DNA of 6,177 nucleotides from Tissierellia bacterium (GTDB lineage Bacteria > Bacillota > Clostridia > Tissierellales > Tepidimicrobiaceae): positions 1-6,177 of the forward strand of contig JAAYRM010000081.1 in the NCBI GenBank assembly GCA_012518745.1, written 5' to 3'. The notes below the pieces were generated by a model that was not told where the DNA came from, searched no databases, and saw only the letters and a list, made by a program, of their open reading frames with translations. The position numbers were made by a program, and so were the translations under genes. The first letter of the stretch is position 1. Each line of letters begins with the position of its first letter. Shown here piece after piece: positions 1-5,701 of the stretch.

Positions 1-302
1 CCTTCATCTAGGTTATTCAGCCGCTCTTCTGCTATATTGAATACCCTATCGATAATCTGCTGCTTAGCCCCTAATTTTTCATTTCTAGCTTTAAGCTCCG
101 CATTAGAGATGGTCCTCTCCTTCAATAGGTCCGCATCCGATGTTGCCCTATTGAGAATTCTTCTTTTTTCACCTTCGGCCTCCCTAATTCTGGAATCGAT
201 TATGCTGTCATTAGCCCTTTTTGATTCCTCATCGATAACACTCGCCTGGCTCTTTGCCTCGTCGAGTATTTTTCGTGTTAGATTCTCTAAGTTTGACATC
301 AT
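1..302 (-). CDS. ntpE: V/A-type ATPase subunit E, N-terminal half (cut by left window edge)
   Basis: This is the start of subunit E, which pairs with subunit H/G to form the peripheral stalk that holds the catalytic A3B3 head against the membrane subunit I. About 100 residues are visible and the frame stays open to the edge; the family is usually near 190-200 residues, so roughly half is missing. Residues 1-60 are highly charged and look like a long helix or coiled coil (for example KRANDSIIDSRIREAEGEKR). The stretch RTISNAELKARNEKL at about 63-77 is typical of bacterial and archaeal E subunits and marks the passage to the globular C-terminal domain. The start is one of two adjacent ATGs (302 or 299); AAGGA lies 6 nt before the first and 9 nt before the second. 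An ATG at 309 is followed at once by TGA and is excluded. The gap after subunit K is 18 nt, so the two genes are surely cotranscribed. Family assignment is confident from sequence character and position. Confidence 0.93.
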   Translation of the reverse strand, partial: MMSNLENLTRKILDEAKSQASVIDEESKRANDSIIDSRIREAEGEKRRILNRATSDADLLKERTISNAELKARNEKLGAKQQIIDRVFNIAEERLNNLDE

Positions 303-320
303 TTCACATCCTTAACTTAT

Positions 321-800
321 TTAAAAAACTATCGCATTGGCAATGATTAGATACATAACAAAGGCCAACAATGCGTAGGTCTCTACCATTACCGCATATA
401 TTAAGCCCTTTGTCTGCTCATCTTCGTTCTTAGCAAGTACTGTAACACCTGCTGCCGCAGCCTTACCTTGTGCTATGGCCGAACCCCAGCCTACAAATCC
501 TACCGGAAGTGAAGCTGCAAATAGATATAGCCCTTGAATTAACGGCATATCTATCGTCAACTGTCCAACTATCATCAATCCAACAACAAATCCATATAAC
601 CCTTGGGTACCTGGTAGAAGCTGAAATACTAGAGTCCTACCAAACTTCTCCGGTTCTTCGATTATCAAACCTGCAGCTGCCTGACCTACAATACCTAAAC
701 CCGTTGCGGATCCTATACCTGAAAACATTACTGCGAACGCTACACCAAGTCCACCAAAGAATACTCCACCGTGTGATACCAAAAATTCTGAAAATGTCAT
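321..800 (-). CDS. ntpK: V/A-type ATPase subunit K (rotor ring proteolipid), Na+-binding type
   Basis: This is the membrane rotor subunit; about ten copies form the ring that carries ions past subunit I. The 159 residues form two homologous helical hairpins (about 12-78 and 88-157), the duplicated four-helix form of V-type proteolipids, and close to the length of Enterococcus hirae NtpK. Compared with my memory of NtpK, all side chains of its sodium site are present, shifted by one: L62, T65, Q66 and Y69 in LLPGTQGLY, Q111 in AIAQGKAAAAG, and the ion-binding carboxylate E140 in MVETYALLAF. In the first hairpin the position matching E140 is glycine (G64), so there is one carboxylate per four helices, as is usual for this class. 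The ATG at 800 lies 16 nt after the stop of subunit I. Its SD is an unusual run of six G about 10 nt upstream, and the start codon may sit in a hairpin loop (separate entry). Na+ specificity is inferred from these residues, not proven. Confidence 0.97.
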   Translation of the reverse strand: MTFSEFLVSHGGVFFGGLGVAFAVMFSGIGSATGLGIVGQAAAGLIIEEPEKFGRTLVFQLLPGTQGLYGFVVGLMIVGQLTIDMPLIQGLYLFAASLPVGFVGWGSAIAQGKAAAAGVTVLAKNEDEQTKGLIYAVMVETYALLAFVMYLIIANAIVF

Positions 801-814
801 TTACATTTCCCCCC
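790..814 (-). promoter_or_regulatory. G-run SD and start-codon hairpin of subunit K
   Basis: Read on the minus strand, GGAAATGT (810-803) can pair with ACATTTTC (797-790) around a five-base loop AAATG (802-798) that contains the start codon. This gives eight consecutive pairs, including one G-U wobble. The SD is a run of six G (814-809): four are left free outside the stem and the last two form its base. The preceding stretch is rich in A and U. Pairing is seen directly in the sequence; any role in setting translation of the highly needed ring subunit is inference, and a chance occurrence in AT-rich DNA is possible. Confidence 0.4.
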
Positions 815-816
815 AA

Positions 817-2769
817 CTATTTTAAATTAATAAATTCTGGTTTACTTCTAAACAAATTGAACTTCTTTCCTCCACCTTCATAGAACTTCCCAAAGAATTC
901 AACATATATAAGCCTTGAGGTATGCACATAGGCTCCCAATAGACTTAAAAATATATTCAGGGATTGACCAAATATTATTATAATTACCCCAAATATTATT
1001 CCAATGGCTCCAATTTCAAATAGCATTCCCGCTATCATATTGACCGCAGCTGCTATAAAGCCACCAGAAAGTGCCAGAGCCATCAACCTGGAATAGGATA
1101 CGAAATCCCCTACATACCCGGAAATTCCATATAGTTCATAGATACCTACCCCTATCTTAGCTCCTACACCATCGACATCCTTGCCACCAGTTAGTACTAT
1201 TCCTACCAGACCTGCTATCATAACCCATTTAGCTATGGTTGCGAGGATAGCTGGCACCGGTACGAACATAGCCAGTATCAAACCTATGGCTCCAGTTAGG
1301 GACATATACCAAACCCCGGCATCTGCAATTGCATCTAGATACCTCTTATCCCTGATATGCATATAGGCGTTAATTCCCAATCCGAAGAATAGGTGAATCA
1401 AACCGAAGAATATCGATAGTACCAGTATGCTTTGATACTGTTCTGCTGGATCTACCAATCCCCTTATGGGTAACATATCTCCTAAAAATGAACCATATAA
1501 TGCTCCCCATGCTATTACGGAGAAACTCAGATAGAAGAAAAACCTGATGAATTTCCTAGTATCATCCTTTAGATTGGCTTTCTTAAGCACTATAGATGTT
1601 GCAACCAACATGATGAGACCATATGCCATATCCGCCACCATCATCCCGAAGAATATCAGATAAAATGGGGCCAGTAATGGGGTGGGATCCACCTCATTAT
1701 ATCTAGGCAATGCATACATACTAGTTAAGGATTCGAAAACCTGTGTGAATTTAGAGTTTTCTAGTAGAACCGGTACCTCTGGATCATCCCTGTCGGCTTT
1801 TTCTACCTCCAAATAGTAGGCATCCAATCCAGAATTCTCTATCGCATTGGTAAATTCCTTTTCCATATCAGTTGGGATATAGCCCTTGATTAGGTTAACC
1901 CTTTCAGTGGCCAAGAAATTTTCCGAGGCCGATAGTCTTAGCCTTCTATTCACCAGATATTCATATACCACTTCGAATTGTGGTAGATGTCCGGATAGCG
2001 ATATTATGGAATCTTCTACTTCCTCCTTCTCCTCGGCTAATTGAGCTAATTTTACATCGATAGCATCGATTTCCTCCTCAGGTGTACCGTCACCTGTTAG
2101 TTCCGTTATGGAGAAACTGCTACCCCTCAATATCTCATATAGTTCATCCGCCTCATCTTTGGAGGTTAAAGCGAATAGATATATATGCTCATCATCTTCG
2201 CCTATGGTTTCAACATGGCTATACTCTAGCCCTACCAATTCTTCGTTCAATTTATCCCCAAGCTTTATAGGTAGGACACCTATAAATAGTTCGGATTGTT
2301 CGAAAGTCCTTAAGTCTTTAATTGGATACCCTAATCCTGTCCAATTTTCAAGTTCTTGTTTTGAGGCATTTAGTCGGTTTTCCTCCTCCTCAATCCTATC
2401 TACTTCTGATGCAAACCCCTCAAGTTTTTCGAATACGGGAAGATAATCCACCTCAGAGGCCTTTCTTTCCAGCTCCTCAAAGGTATAATTGGGCATACCA
2501 TCTATCATGGCCTTTAAGCCCGTCTCTTCCGGATGATATTTTTGTAGGATATCAATAGCATGTCTAACCCTAGCAATCTTTTCATCCGTTTCCACTATGC
2601 TCTCAGGGACGGTTACATTTTTAAGCCCCTCTTCCTTTAACTCTTCATCTTCATCGAGATCTACGAAGTGAACGTACTCAAATCTTTGGAGTTCATGGAG
2701 AAGATCATCTCTGTTTGAATCAAAAGCAAATAGATTGAAATTACTCATCTTAACTATTGCCATCTGCAT
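817..2769 (-). CDS. ntpI: V/A-type ATPase subunit I (stator / ion half-channel, a-subunit homologue)
   Basis: This 650-residue protein is the membrane stator of the V/A-ATPase. Its cytoplasmic part binds the E-H stalks and its membrane part forms the two ion half-channels against the K ring. The N-terminal ~365 residues are soluble and acidic, with helical coiled-coil stretches near 98-142 and 230-260. From about 366 onward there are roughly eight hydrophobic segments, starting at PFYLIFFGMMVADMAYGL. The essential arginine of this family is R561 in DFVSYSRLMALALSGG, and a second conserved arginine is R619 in AYVHTSRLIYVEFFGKFYEGG, as in yeast Vph1 and Thermus subunit I. Length is normal for prokaryotic subunit I. 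Two starts are possible: the ATG at 2769 (MQMAIVKM) has GAGAGG 7 nt upstream, while the ATG at 2763 (MAIVKM, the more usual family start) has that SD 13 nt away, so I prefer 2769. It overlaps the end of subunit H by 20 nt, which suggests translational coupling. Confidence 0.96.
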   Translation of the reverse strand: MQMAIVKMSNFNLFAFDSNRDDLLHELQRFEYVHFVDLDEDEELKEEGLKNVTVPESIVETDEKIARVRHAIDILQKYHPEETGLKAMIDGMPNYTFEELERKASEVDYLPVFEKLEGFASEVDRIEEEENRLNASKQELENWTGLGYPIKDLRTFEQSELFIGVLPIKLGDKLNEELVGLEYSHVETIGEDDEHIYLFALTSKDEADELYEILRGSSFSITELTGDGTPEEEIDAIDVKLAQLAEEKEEVEDSIISLSGHLPQFEVVYEYLVNRRLRLSASENFLATERVNLIKGYIPTDMEKEFTNAIENSGLDAYYLEVEKADRDDPEVPVLLENSKFTQVFESLTSMYALPRYNEVDPTPLLAPFYLIFFGMMVADMAYGLIMLVATSIVLKKANLKDDTRKFIRFFFYLSFSVIAWGALYGSFLGDMLPIRGLVDPAEQYQSILVLSIFFGLIHLFFGLGINAYMHIRDKRYLDAIADAGVWYMSLTGAIGLILAMFVPVPAILATIAKWVMIAGLVGIVLTGGKDVDGVGAKIGVGIYELYGISGYVGDFVSYSRLMALALSGGFIAAAVNMIAGMLFEIGAIGIIFGVIIIIFGQSLNIFLSLLGAYVHTSRLIYVEFFGKFYEGGGKKFNLFRSKPEFINLK

Positions 2770-3076
2770 TCACAATCCTCTCAATAATAATATTAACAGC
2801 TGAGTCCAATTCCTCATCAGTCATGGATGTTATTGCCTTCGCCTCTTCCAATCCCTTAGCAATTATTGGTTCGGATATAGACTTTCCCTCTGATAAGGCC
2901 TCCTCCTTGATCCTTTCCCCCTCTTCCTTCGCCCCCTTTATTATCTCTTGGTACTTCCTTTCGGCTTCAGCAATTGCCTCCTGCTTTGTATCGGCTGCCC
3001 GCTGATCCGCCTTTTGCACAATTCCTCTAGCTTCCTCTTCTGCTGTTTTGACAGCATGTATCGCTTCTTTTGCCAT
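2750..3076 (-). CDS. ntpF: V/A-type ATPase subunit H (G/NtpF-type peripheral stalk)
   Basis: This 108-residue subunit of the peripheral stalk forms a heterodimeric coiled coil with subunit E. Residues 1 to about 82 are almost entirely Ala, Glu, Lys, Arg and Gln in a continuous helical pattern (for example AIAEAERKYQEIIKGAKEEG), with no membrane segment. The C-terminal MTDEELDSAVNIIIERIVNA (85-104) resembles the short C-terminal helix typical of AhaH/NtpF proteins. Its place as first gene before subunit I is the standard order of bacterial ntp operons, and it supports the call more firmly than the low-complexity sequence does alone. The ATG at 3076 has a strong SD (AAAGGTGGTG) ending 5 nt upstream; the nearby ATG at 3081 is out of frame. 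The gene is probably transcribed from the promoter at 3179-3151, and its end overlaps subunit I by 20 nt. Naming differs between organisms (H, G or NtpF). Confidence 0.9.
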   Translation of the reverse strand: MAKEAIHAVKTAEEEARGIVQKADQRAADTKQEAIAEAERKYQEIIKGAKEEGERIKEEALSEGKSISEPIIAKGLEEAKAITSMTDEELDSAVNIIIERIVNADGNS

Positions 3077-3150
3077 TGCATCACCACCTTTAATATGGGA
3101 TAATATTGCATTGTAACCTTGGCTTGTTTAAAAAATATCATTGTACTTCT

Positions 3151-3179
3151 ATTATATAAATATTTGGAATTGTTTGCAA
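3151..3179 (-). promoter_or_regulatory. Probable sigma-A promoter of the V/A-ATPase operon
   Basis: On the minus strand a -35-like TTGCAA (3179-3174) is followed by a 17-nt spacer and a perfect -10 box TATAAT (3156-3151). Transcription would begin near 3144, giving a leader of about 68 nt before the ATG of subunit H. The spacing is optimal and the site lies just upstream of the first gene of the operon. The -35 matches four of six consensus bases. This is the best promoter in the window. Confidence 0.65.
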
Positions 3180-3219
3180 GTTGTTTTCAGATAAAATTGA
3201 ATTTCCCATGTGATTCTAT

Positions 3220-3231
3220 ATGATATATCAT
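3220..3231. repeat. 12-bp perfect palindrome, possible operator
   Basis: ATGATATATCAT reads identically on both strands and lies about 41 nt upstream of the -35 box of the proposed V/A-ATPase promoter. A dimeric regulator could bind such a site, but no specific regulator motif is recognised. A palindrome of this length in about 400 bp of AT-rich DNA is not very improbable. Confidence 0.25.
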
Positions 3232-3325
3232 CCCAGTTATGTTCTCATTCGATTGCTTGTGTTTTTTTTAACAGCCTGCCCCTTGTATTATATTAAATAT
3301 TTTCAAAAAAATTACCCTACTATAT

Positions 3326-3354
3326 AATATATATCTTTTTTGTCTGTAATGCAA
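3326..3354 (-). promoter_or_regulatory. Possible second, upstream promoter
   Basis: On the minus strand TTGCAT (3354-3349), a 17-nt spacer and TATATT (3331-3326) form a weaker sigma-A-like site. If used, it would give a leader of about 245 nt before subunit H. The region is so AT-rich that -10-like hexamers are expected by chance, so this is only a candidate. Confidence 0.25.
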
Positions 3355-3537
3355 GCTTCAATTCCCAAAAACATCATCCAATTTAATGAAAAACTGGTAT
3401 GAAAAATCCCCAATTCTCATAAAGGTATGAATATTAGGGAAATATGTCCTTAGGCTTGTAAAACAATCCTCTTTGTAAGATCCTATCTCGTTAATTTATT
3501 TATTATCCTTATATCGATTAGGCTATCCTCGGGGGTT

Positions 3538-4566
3538 TCACCTCCTACTTCCAATTAGACCTAGCTCATTGGCTAATAGCAGCGCGACTGCAAATACCAT
3601 GGTTGACAGTATCACGGCCCCCTTGCTATTGATCCTAGCGATTAGGGTGGCACATAATCCAAATATCGCACTAATTATATATAGTATTATAACCGTCTTC
3701 CTCTGAGAATAGCCCATTCTAAGTAGTTTATGGTGTAGATGCCCATCATCGGCTTCCGCTATGGACCTCCCACTTAATAGCCTCCTAAATATAGCTAGGG
3801 TTGTATCGAATATGGGAACCCCAAGTATGAGTATTGGCACCACTATGGCGATGGTGGCTACGGATTTCATAACCCCCTCTATGGAAAGGGCGGATAGTAT
3901 GAACCCTAAAAAAAGCGCACCCGTATCACCCATGAATATGGTTGCCGGATTGAAATTATATGGCAGGAATCCAAGGCAAGCACCCGCTACAGTCGCGGAC
4001 ATTATTATGATAGAAATATAACCAAATCTAATAGCAACCATCAGAAAGGATAGGCTAGCTATCATCGTGACTCCCGCTGCCAACCCATCCAATCCATCTA
4101 TTAAGTTCACGGTATTGGTAATTCCCACCACCCAGAATATGGTTATGGGAATAGAAAGACTATTCAATGGTATTATCTCGAGCGTTTTGCTGAATGGATT
4201 GGTAATGCCCATTATCCGTACATCCCCCAATATTAATACTATGGCTGCTGCTATTTGAAACAATAGCTTACCCTTGGGACTTAAATCCCATATATCATCT
4301 ATTATTCCCGAAACCAATATCACCGTTCCTCCAATGATAGTAGCTAATAGGCTCCTATCCATTGGGATGAATATTAGGGATACCAATACTATCGATATAT
4401 ATATGGCTAAGCCCCCCATCGATGGCATGGGTCTCTTGTGTATCCTCCTATCATCTTTGGGCATATCCATAGCCCCGCAGATAATTGCTATCCTCTTCAC
4501 CACGGGGGTTATGAGGAAGGATATGGCGGCAGATATTATAAATGGTATTGCTATATTATTGTCCAT
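3538..4566 (-). CDS. wecA: WecA/TagO-type undecaprenyl-phosphate sugar-1-phosphate transferase
   Basis: This 342-residue polytopic membrane enzyme of the MraY/WecA superfamily moves a sugar-1-phosphate, most likely GlcNAc-1-phosphate from UDP-GlcNAc, onto undecaprenyl phosphate. In Gram-positive bacteria that is the first step of teichoic acid or other secondary wall polymer synthesis. It has about ten hydrophobic helices. Visible motifs are DRRIHKRPMPSMGG (39-52), the aspartate pair D90-D91 in GIIDDIWDLSPKGK, NTVNLIDGLDGLAAG (151-165) with D157 and D160, and FMGDTGALFLG (211-221) with D214. HLHH (276-279) in DDGHLHHKLLRMG matches the C-terminal histidine motif of WecA/TagO proteins and argues against MraY. 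The ATG at 4566 has AAGGAG about 10 nt upstream. It lies 37 nt after upp, so it is probably in the same operon. The exact sugar cannot be read from sequence; wecB, often next to it in Clostridia, is absent here. Confidence 0.94.
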   Translation of the reverse strand: MDNNIAIPFIISAAISFLITPVVKRIAIICGAMDMPKDDRRIHKRPMPSMGGLAIYISIVLVSLIFIPMDRSLLATIIGGTVILVSGIIDDIWDLSPKGKLLFQIAAAIVLILGDVRIMGITNPFSKTLEIIPLNSLSIPITIFWVVGITNTVNLIDGLDGLAAGVTMIASLSFLMVAIRFGYISIIIMSATVAGACLGFLPYNFNPATIFMGDTGALFLGFILSALSIEGVMKSVATIAIVVPILILGVPIFDTTLAIFRRLLSGRSIAEADDGHLHHKLLRMGYSQRKTVIILYIISAIFGLCATLIARINSKGAVILSTMVFAVALLLANELGLIGSRR

Positions 4567-4603
4567 AGGTTTTCCACTCCTTCATGCTGGTTCCCCGAAT
4601 ATA

Positions 4604-5233
4604 TCATTTGGTTCCAAATAGCCTATCTCCCGCATCTCCCAATCCAGGTACTATATAGGCATCGTCGTCCAATCTTTCATCTATATTGGCCACATATATA
4701 TCTATATCGGGATGGGCTCTTTCCATCGCATCTATTCCCTCTGGGGCTGCGATCAATGTTACCAGTTTTATGGAATTGGGATTTTTCCCCTTCAAAAAAT
4801 CTATAGCGGCTACTGCAGAACCACCCGTTGCTAACATCGGATCTAGGACTATTAAATCCCTCTCCTCCACATCCTGGGGCAGTTTAGAATAGTATTCGAC
4901 CGGTTTCAATGTGTTCGGATCCCTATATAGACCCACATGCCCCACCTTGGCTGCCGGTAGCAAATTCAACATCCCATCTACCATGCCCAATCCAGCCCTC
5001 AATATCGGCACTATGCCCAGCTTTTTCCCCGATATAATCTTGGATTTGGTCCTAGTGACGGGGGTATCTATTTCTATTTCAACCAAGGGTAGATCCCTCG
5101 TGACCTCATAGGCCATCAACATGGAGACCTCCTTCACCAATTCCCTGAATTCCTTTGAACCCGTATTTCTATCCCTGATAAATGTTAGTTTATGCTTGAT
5201 CAATGGATGATCCAATATTACGACTCTGCTCAT
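4604..5233 (-). CDS. upp: Uracil phosphoribosyltransferase
   Basis: This cytosolic salvage enzyme converts uracil and PRPP to UMP and pyrophosphate. From the preferred start at 5233 it has 209 residues (MSRVVILDHPLIKHKLTFIR...), the normal family length. Visible motifs are NTGSKEFRELV near the N terminus, the PILRAGLGM loop (about 76-84), YYSKLP (114-119), the PRPP-binding loop VLDPMLATGGSA (129-140), and the uracil-binding C-terminal GLGDAGDRLFGT (197-208). A longer reading from a TTG at 5251 is possible, but it would make the Shine-Dalgarno sequence GGGAGGA part of the protein. The ATG at 5233 lies 10 nt after GGAGG and fits the family alignment better. It sits 30 nt after rpiB and 37 nt before the wecA-like gene. 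In many Firmicutes upp directly precedes the atp operon, which is relevant to the finding on the ATPase. Confidence 0.97.
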   Translation of the reverse strand: MSRVVILDHPLIKHKLTFIRDRNTGSKEFRELVKEVSMLMAYEVTRDLPLVEIEIDTPVTRTKSKIISGKKLGIVPILRAGLGMVDGMLNLLPAAKVGHVGLYRDPNTLKPVEYYSKLPQDVEERDLIVLDPMLATGGSAVAAIDFLKGKNPNSIKLVTLIAAPEGIDAMERAHPDIDIYVANIDERLDDDAYIVPGLGDAGDRLFGTK

Positions 5234-5263
5234 AACGTTAATTCCTCCCAATTATACCCTAGT

Positions 5264-5701
5264 CTAGCATTCCATACCGGATATCTTCTCTATCCTCCTA
5301 CCATGCCTTCCGCCTTCAAACTCGGCATTCAGCCATGTGGATACTATCTCTATGGCGAGATCCCTTCCCAGGACTCTTCCGCCCAATGCTAGGATATTGG
5401 CATCATTGTGCTCTACGCTCATCCTAGCTGAATAGGTATCGCTGCAGAGGGCAGCCCTTATCCCCTTCACCTTATTGCATGCAATGGATATGCCTATTCC
5501 GGTACCGCATACTACTATGCCCCTATCTATTTTTCCAGATATAATTCCATCAGCTACCTTCTTGCCATAGTCCGGATAATCCACGGAATCGGGTGAATTG
5601 GTTCCATAGTCCCTATATTCAATCCCGTTTTCCCGTAGGTATTCCACTATATACTCCTTTAATTCAAAACCGCCGTGATCGCTACCTATTCCGACTCTCA
5701 T
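5264..5701 (-). CDS. rpiB: Ribose-5-phosphate isomerase B
   Basis: This enzyme interconverts ribose 5-phosphate and ribulose 5-phosphate in the non-oxidative pentose phosphate pathway; some relatives act on allose 6-phosphate or form LacAB. The 145-residue length is typical. Visible features are SDHGGFELK (7-15), DYPDYG (41-46), the catalytic cysteine C65 in GIVVCGTGIG (61-70), H98-N99 in VEHNDAN, GGR (107-109), and the phosphate-binding basic cluster GGRHGRRIEKI (130-140). C65 and H98 correspond to the catalytic pair of E. coli RpiB, and this context favours RpiB over LacA/LacB. The ATG at 5701 has AGGAGGAG ending 5 nt upstream. It overlaps the end of the phosphatase gene by 20 nt, so the two are probably translationally coupled. 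Through PRPP supply it is linked in metabolism to the next gene, upp. Confidence 0.97.
   Translation of the reverse strand: MRVGIGSDHGGFELKEYIVEYLRENGIEYRDYGTNSPDSVDYPDYGKKVADGIISGKIDRGIVVCGTGIGISIACNKVKGIRAALCSDTYSARMSVEHNDANILALGGRVLGRDLAIEIVSTWLNAEFEGGRHGRRIEKISGMEC

Larger units (their letters stand above)
3077..3537. other. Long AT-rich intergenic region between the wecA-like gene and the ATPase operon
   Basis: About 460 bp separates the stop of the wecA-like gene from the start of subunit H, while every other gap in the window is under 40 nt. All frames I followed on the minus strand are broken quickly by stops, and no remnant of atpI, wecB or a dCMP deaminase is visible. The region holds two candidate promoters, a 12-bp palindrome and a direct repeat of GGTATGAA (plus strand, 3396-3403 and 3424-3431, 28 bp apart). 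I found no hairpin followed by a T-run on the minus strand that would end the upstream operon, and no fold I can match to a known riboswitch class. Confidence 0.8.

Noticed and set aside
37..315. Plus-strand reading frame opposite subunit E
   Set aside because: It is a shadow of the charged coiled-coil coding sequence on the other strand; the product is Ser/Leu-rich, has no family resemblance, and there is no suitable promoter or SD.
2082..2558. Several overlapping plus-strand reading frames inside subunit I
   Set aside because: They lie wholly within a confidently identified gene, have low-complexity products and show no recognisable domains.
2941..3141. Alternative minus-strand frame (66 codons) overlapping subunit H
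   Set aside because: It is out of frame with the confident stalk subunit, has no SD at its start, and would begin almost at the predicted transcription start.
3261..3283. T-run after GCTTGTG on the plus strand as a plus-strand terminator
   Set aside because: No adequate GC-rich stem precedes the T-run and there is no plus-strand gene to terminate.
3241..3350. Possible riboswitch in the leader of the ATPase operon (Na+ or c-di-AMP class considered)
   Set aside because: No consensus core or extended pairing could be recognised by eye; a covariance-model search would be required to support it.
3358..3420. 20-codon minus-strand frame (starts MRIGDFSYQ) in the intergenic region
   Set aside because: There is no SD upstream and no match to a known leader peptide; frames this short are expected by chance.
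3531..3545. Potential hairpin (GGAGG / CCCCC) over the stop codon of the wecA-like gene as terminator
   Set aside because: The stem is short with a central mismatch and is not followed by a T-run on the minus strand.
3761..4806. Plus-strand reading frames opposite the wecA-like gene and upp
   Set aside because: All are antisense to well-supported enzymes and their products look like reverse-complement artefacts.
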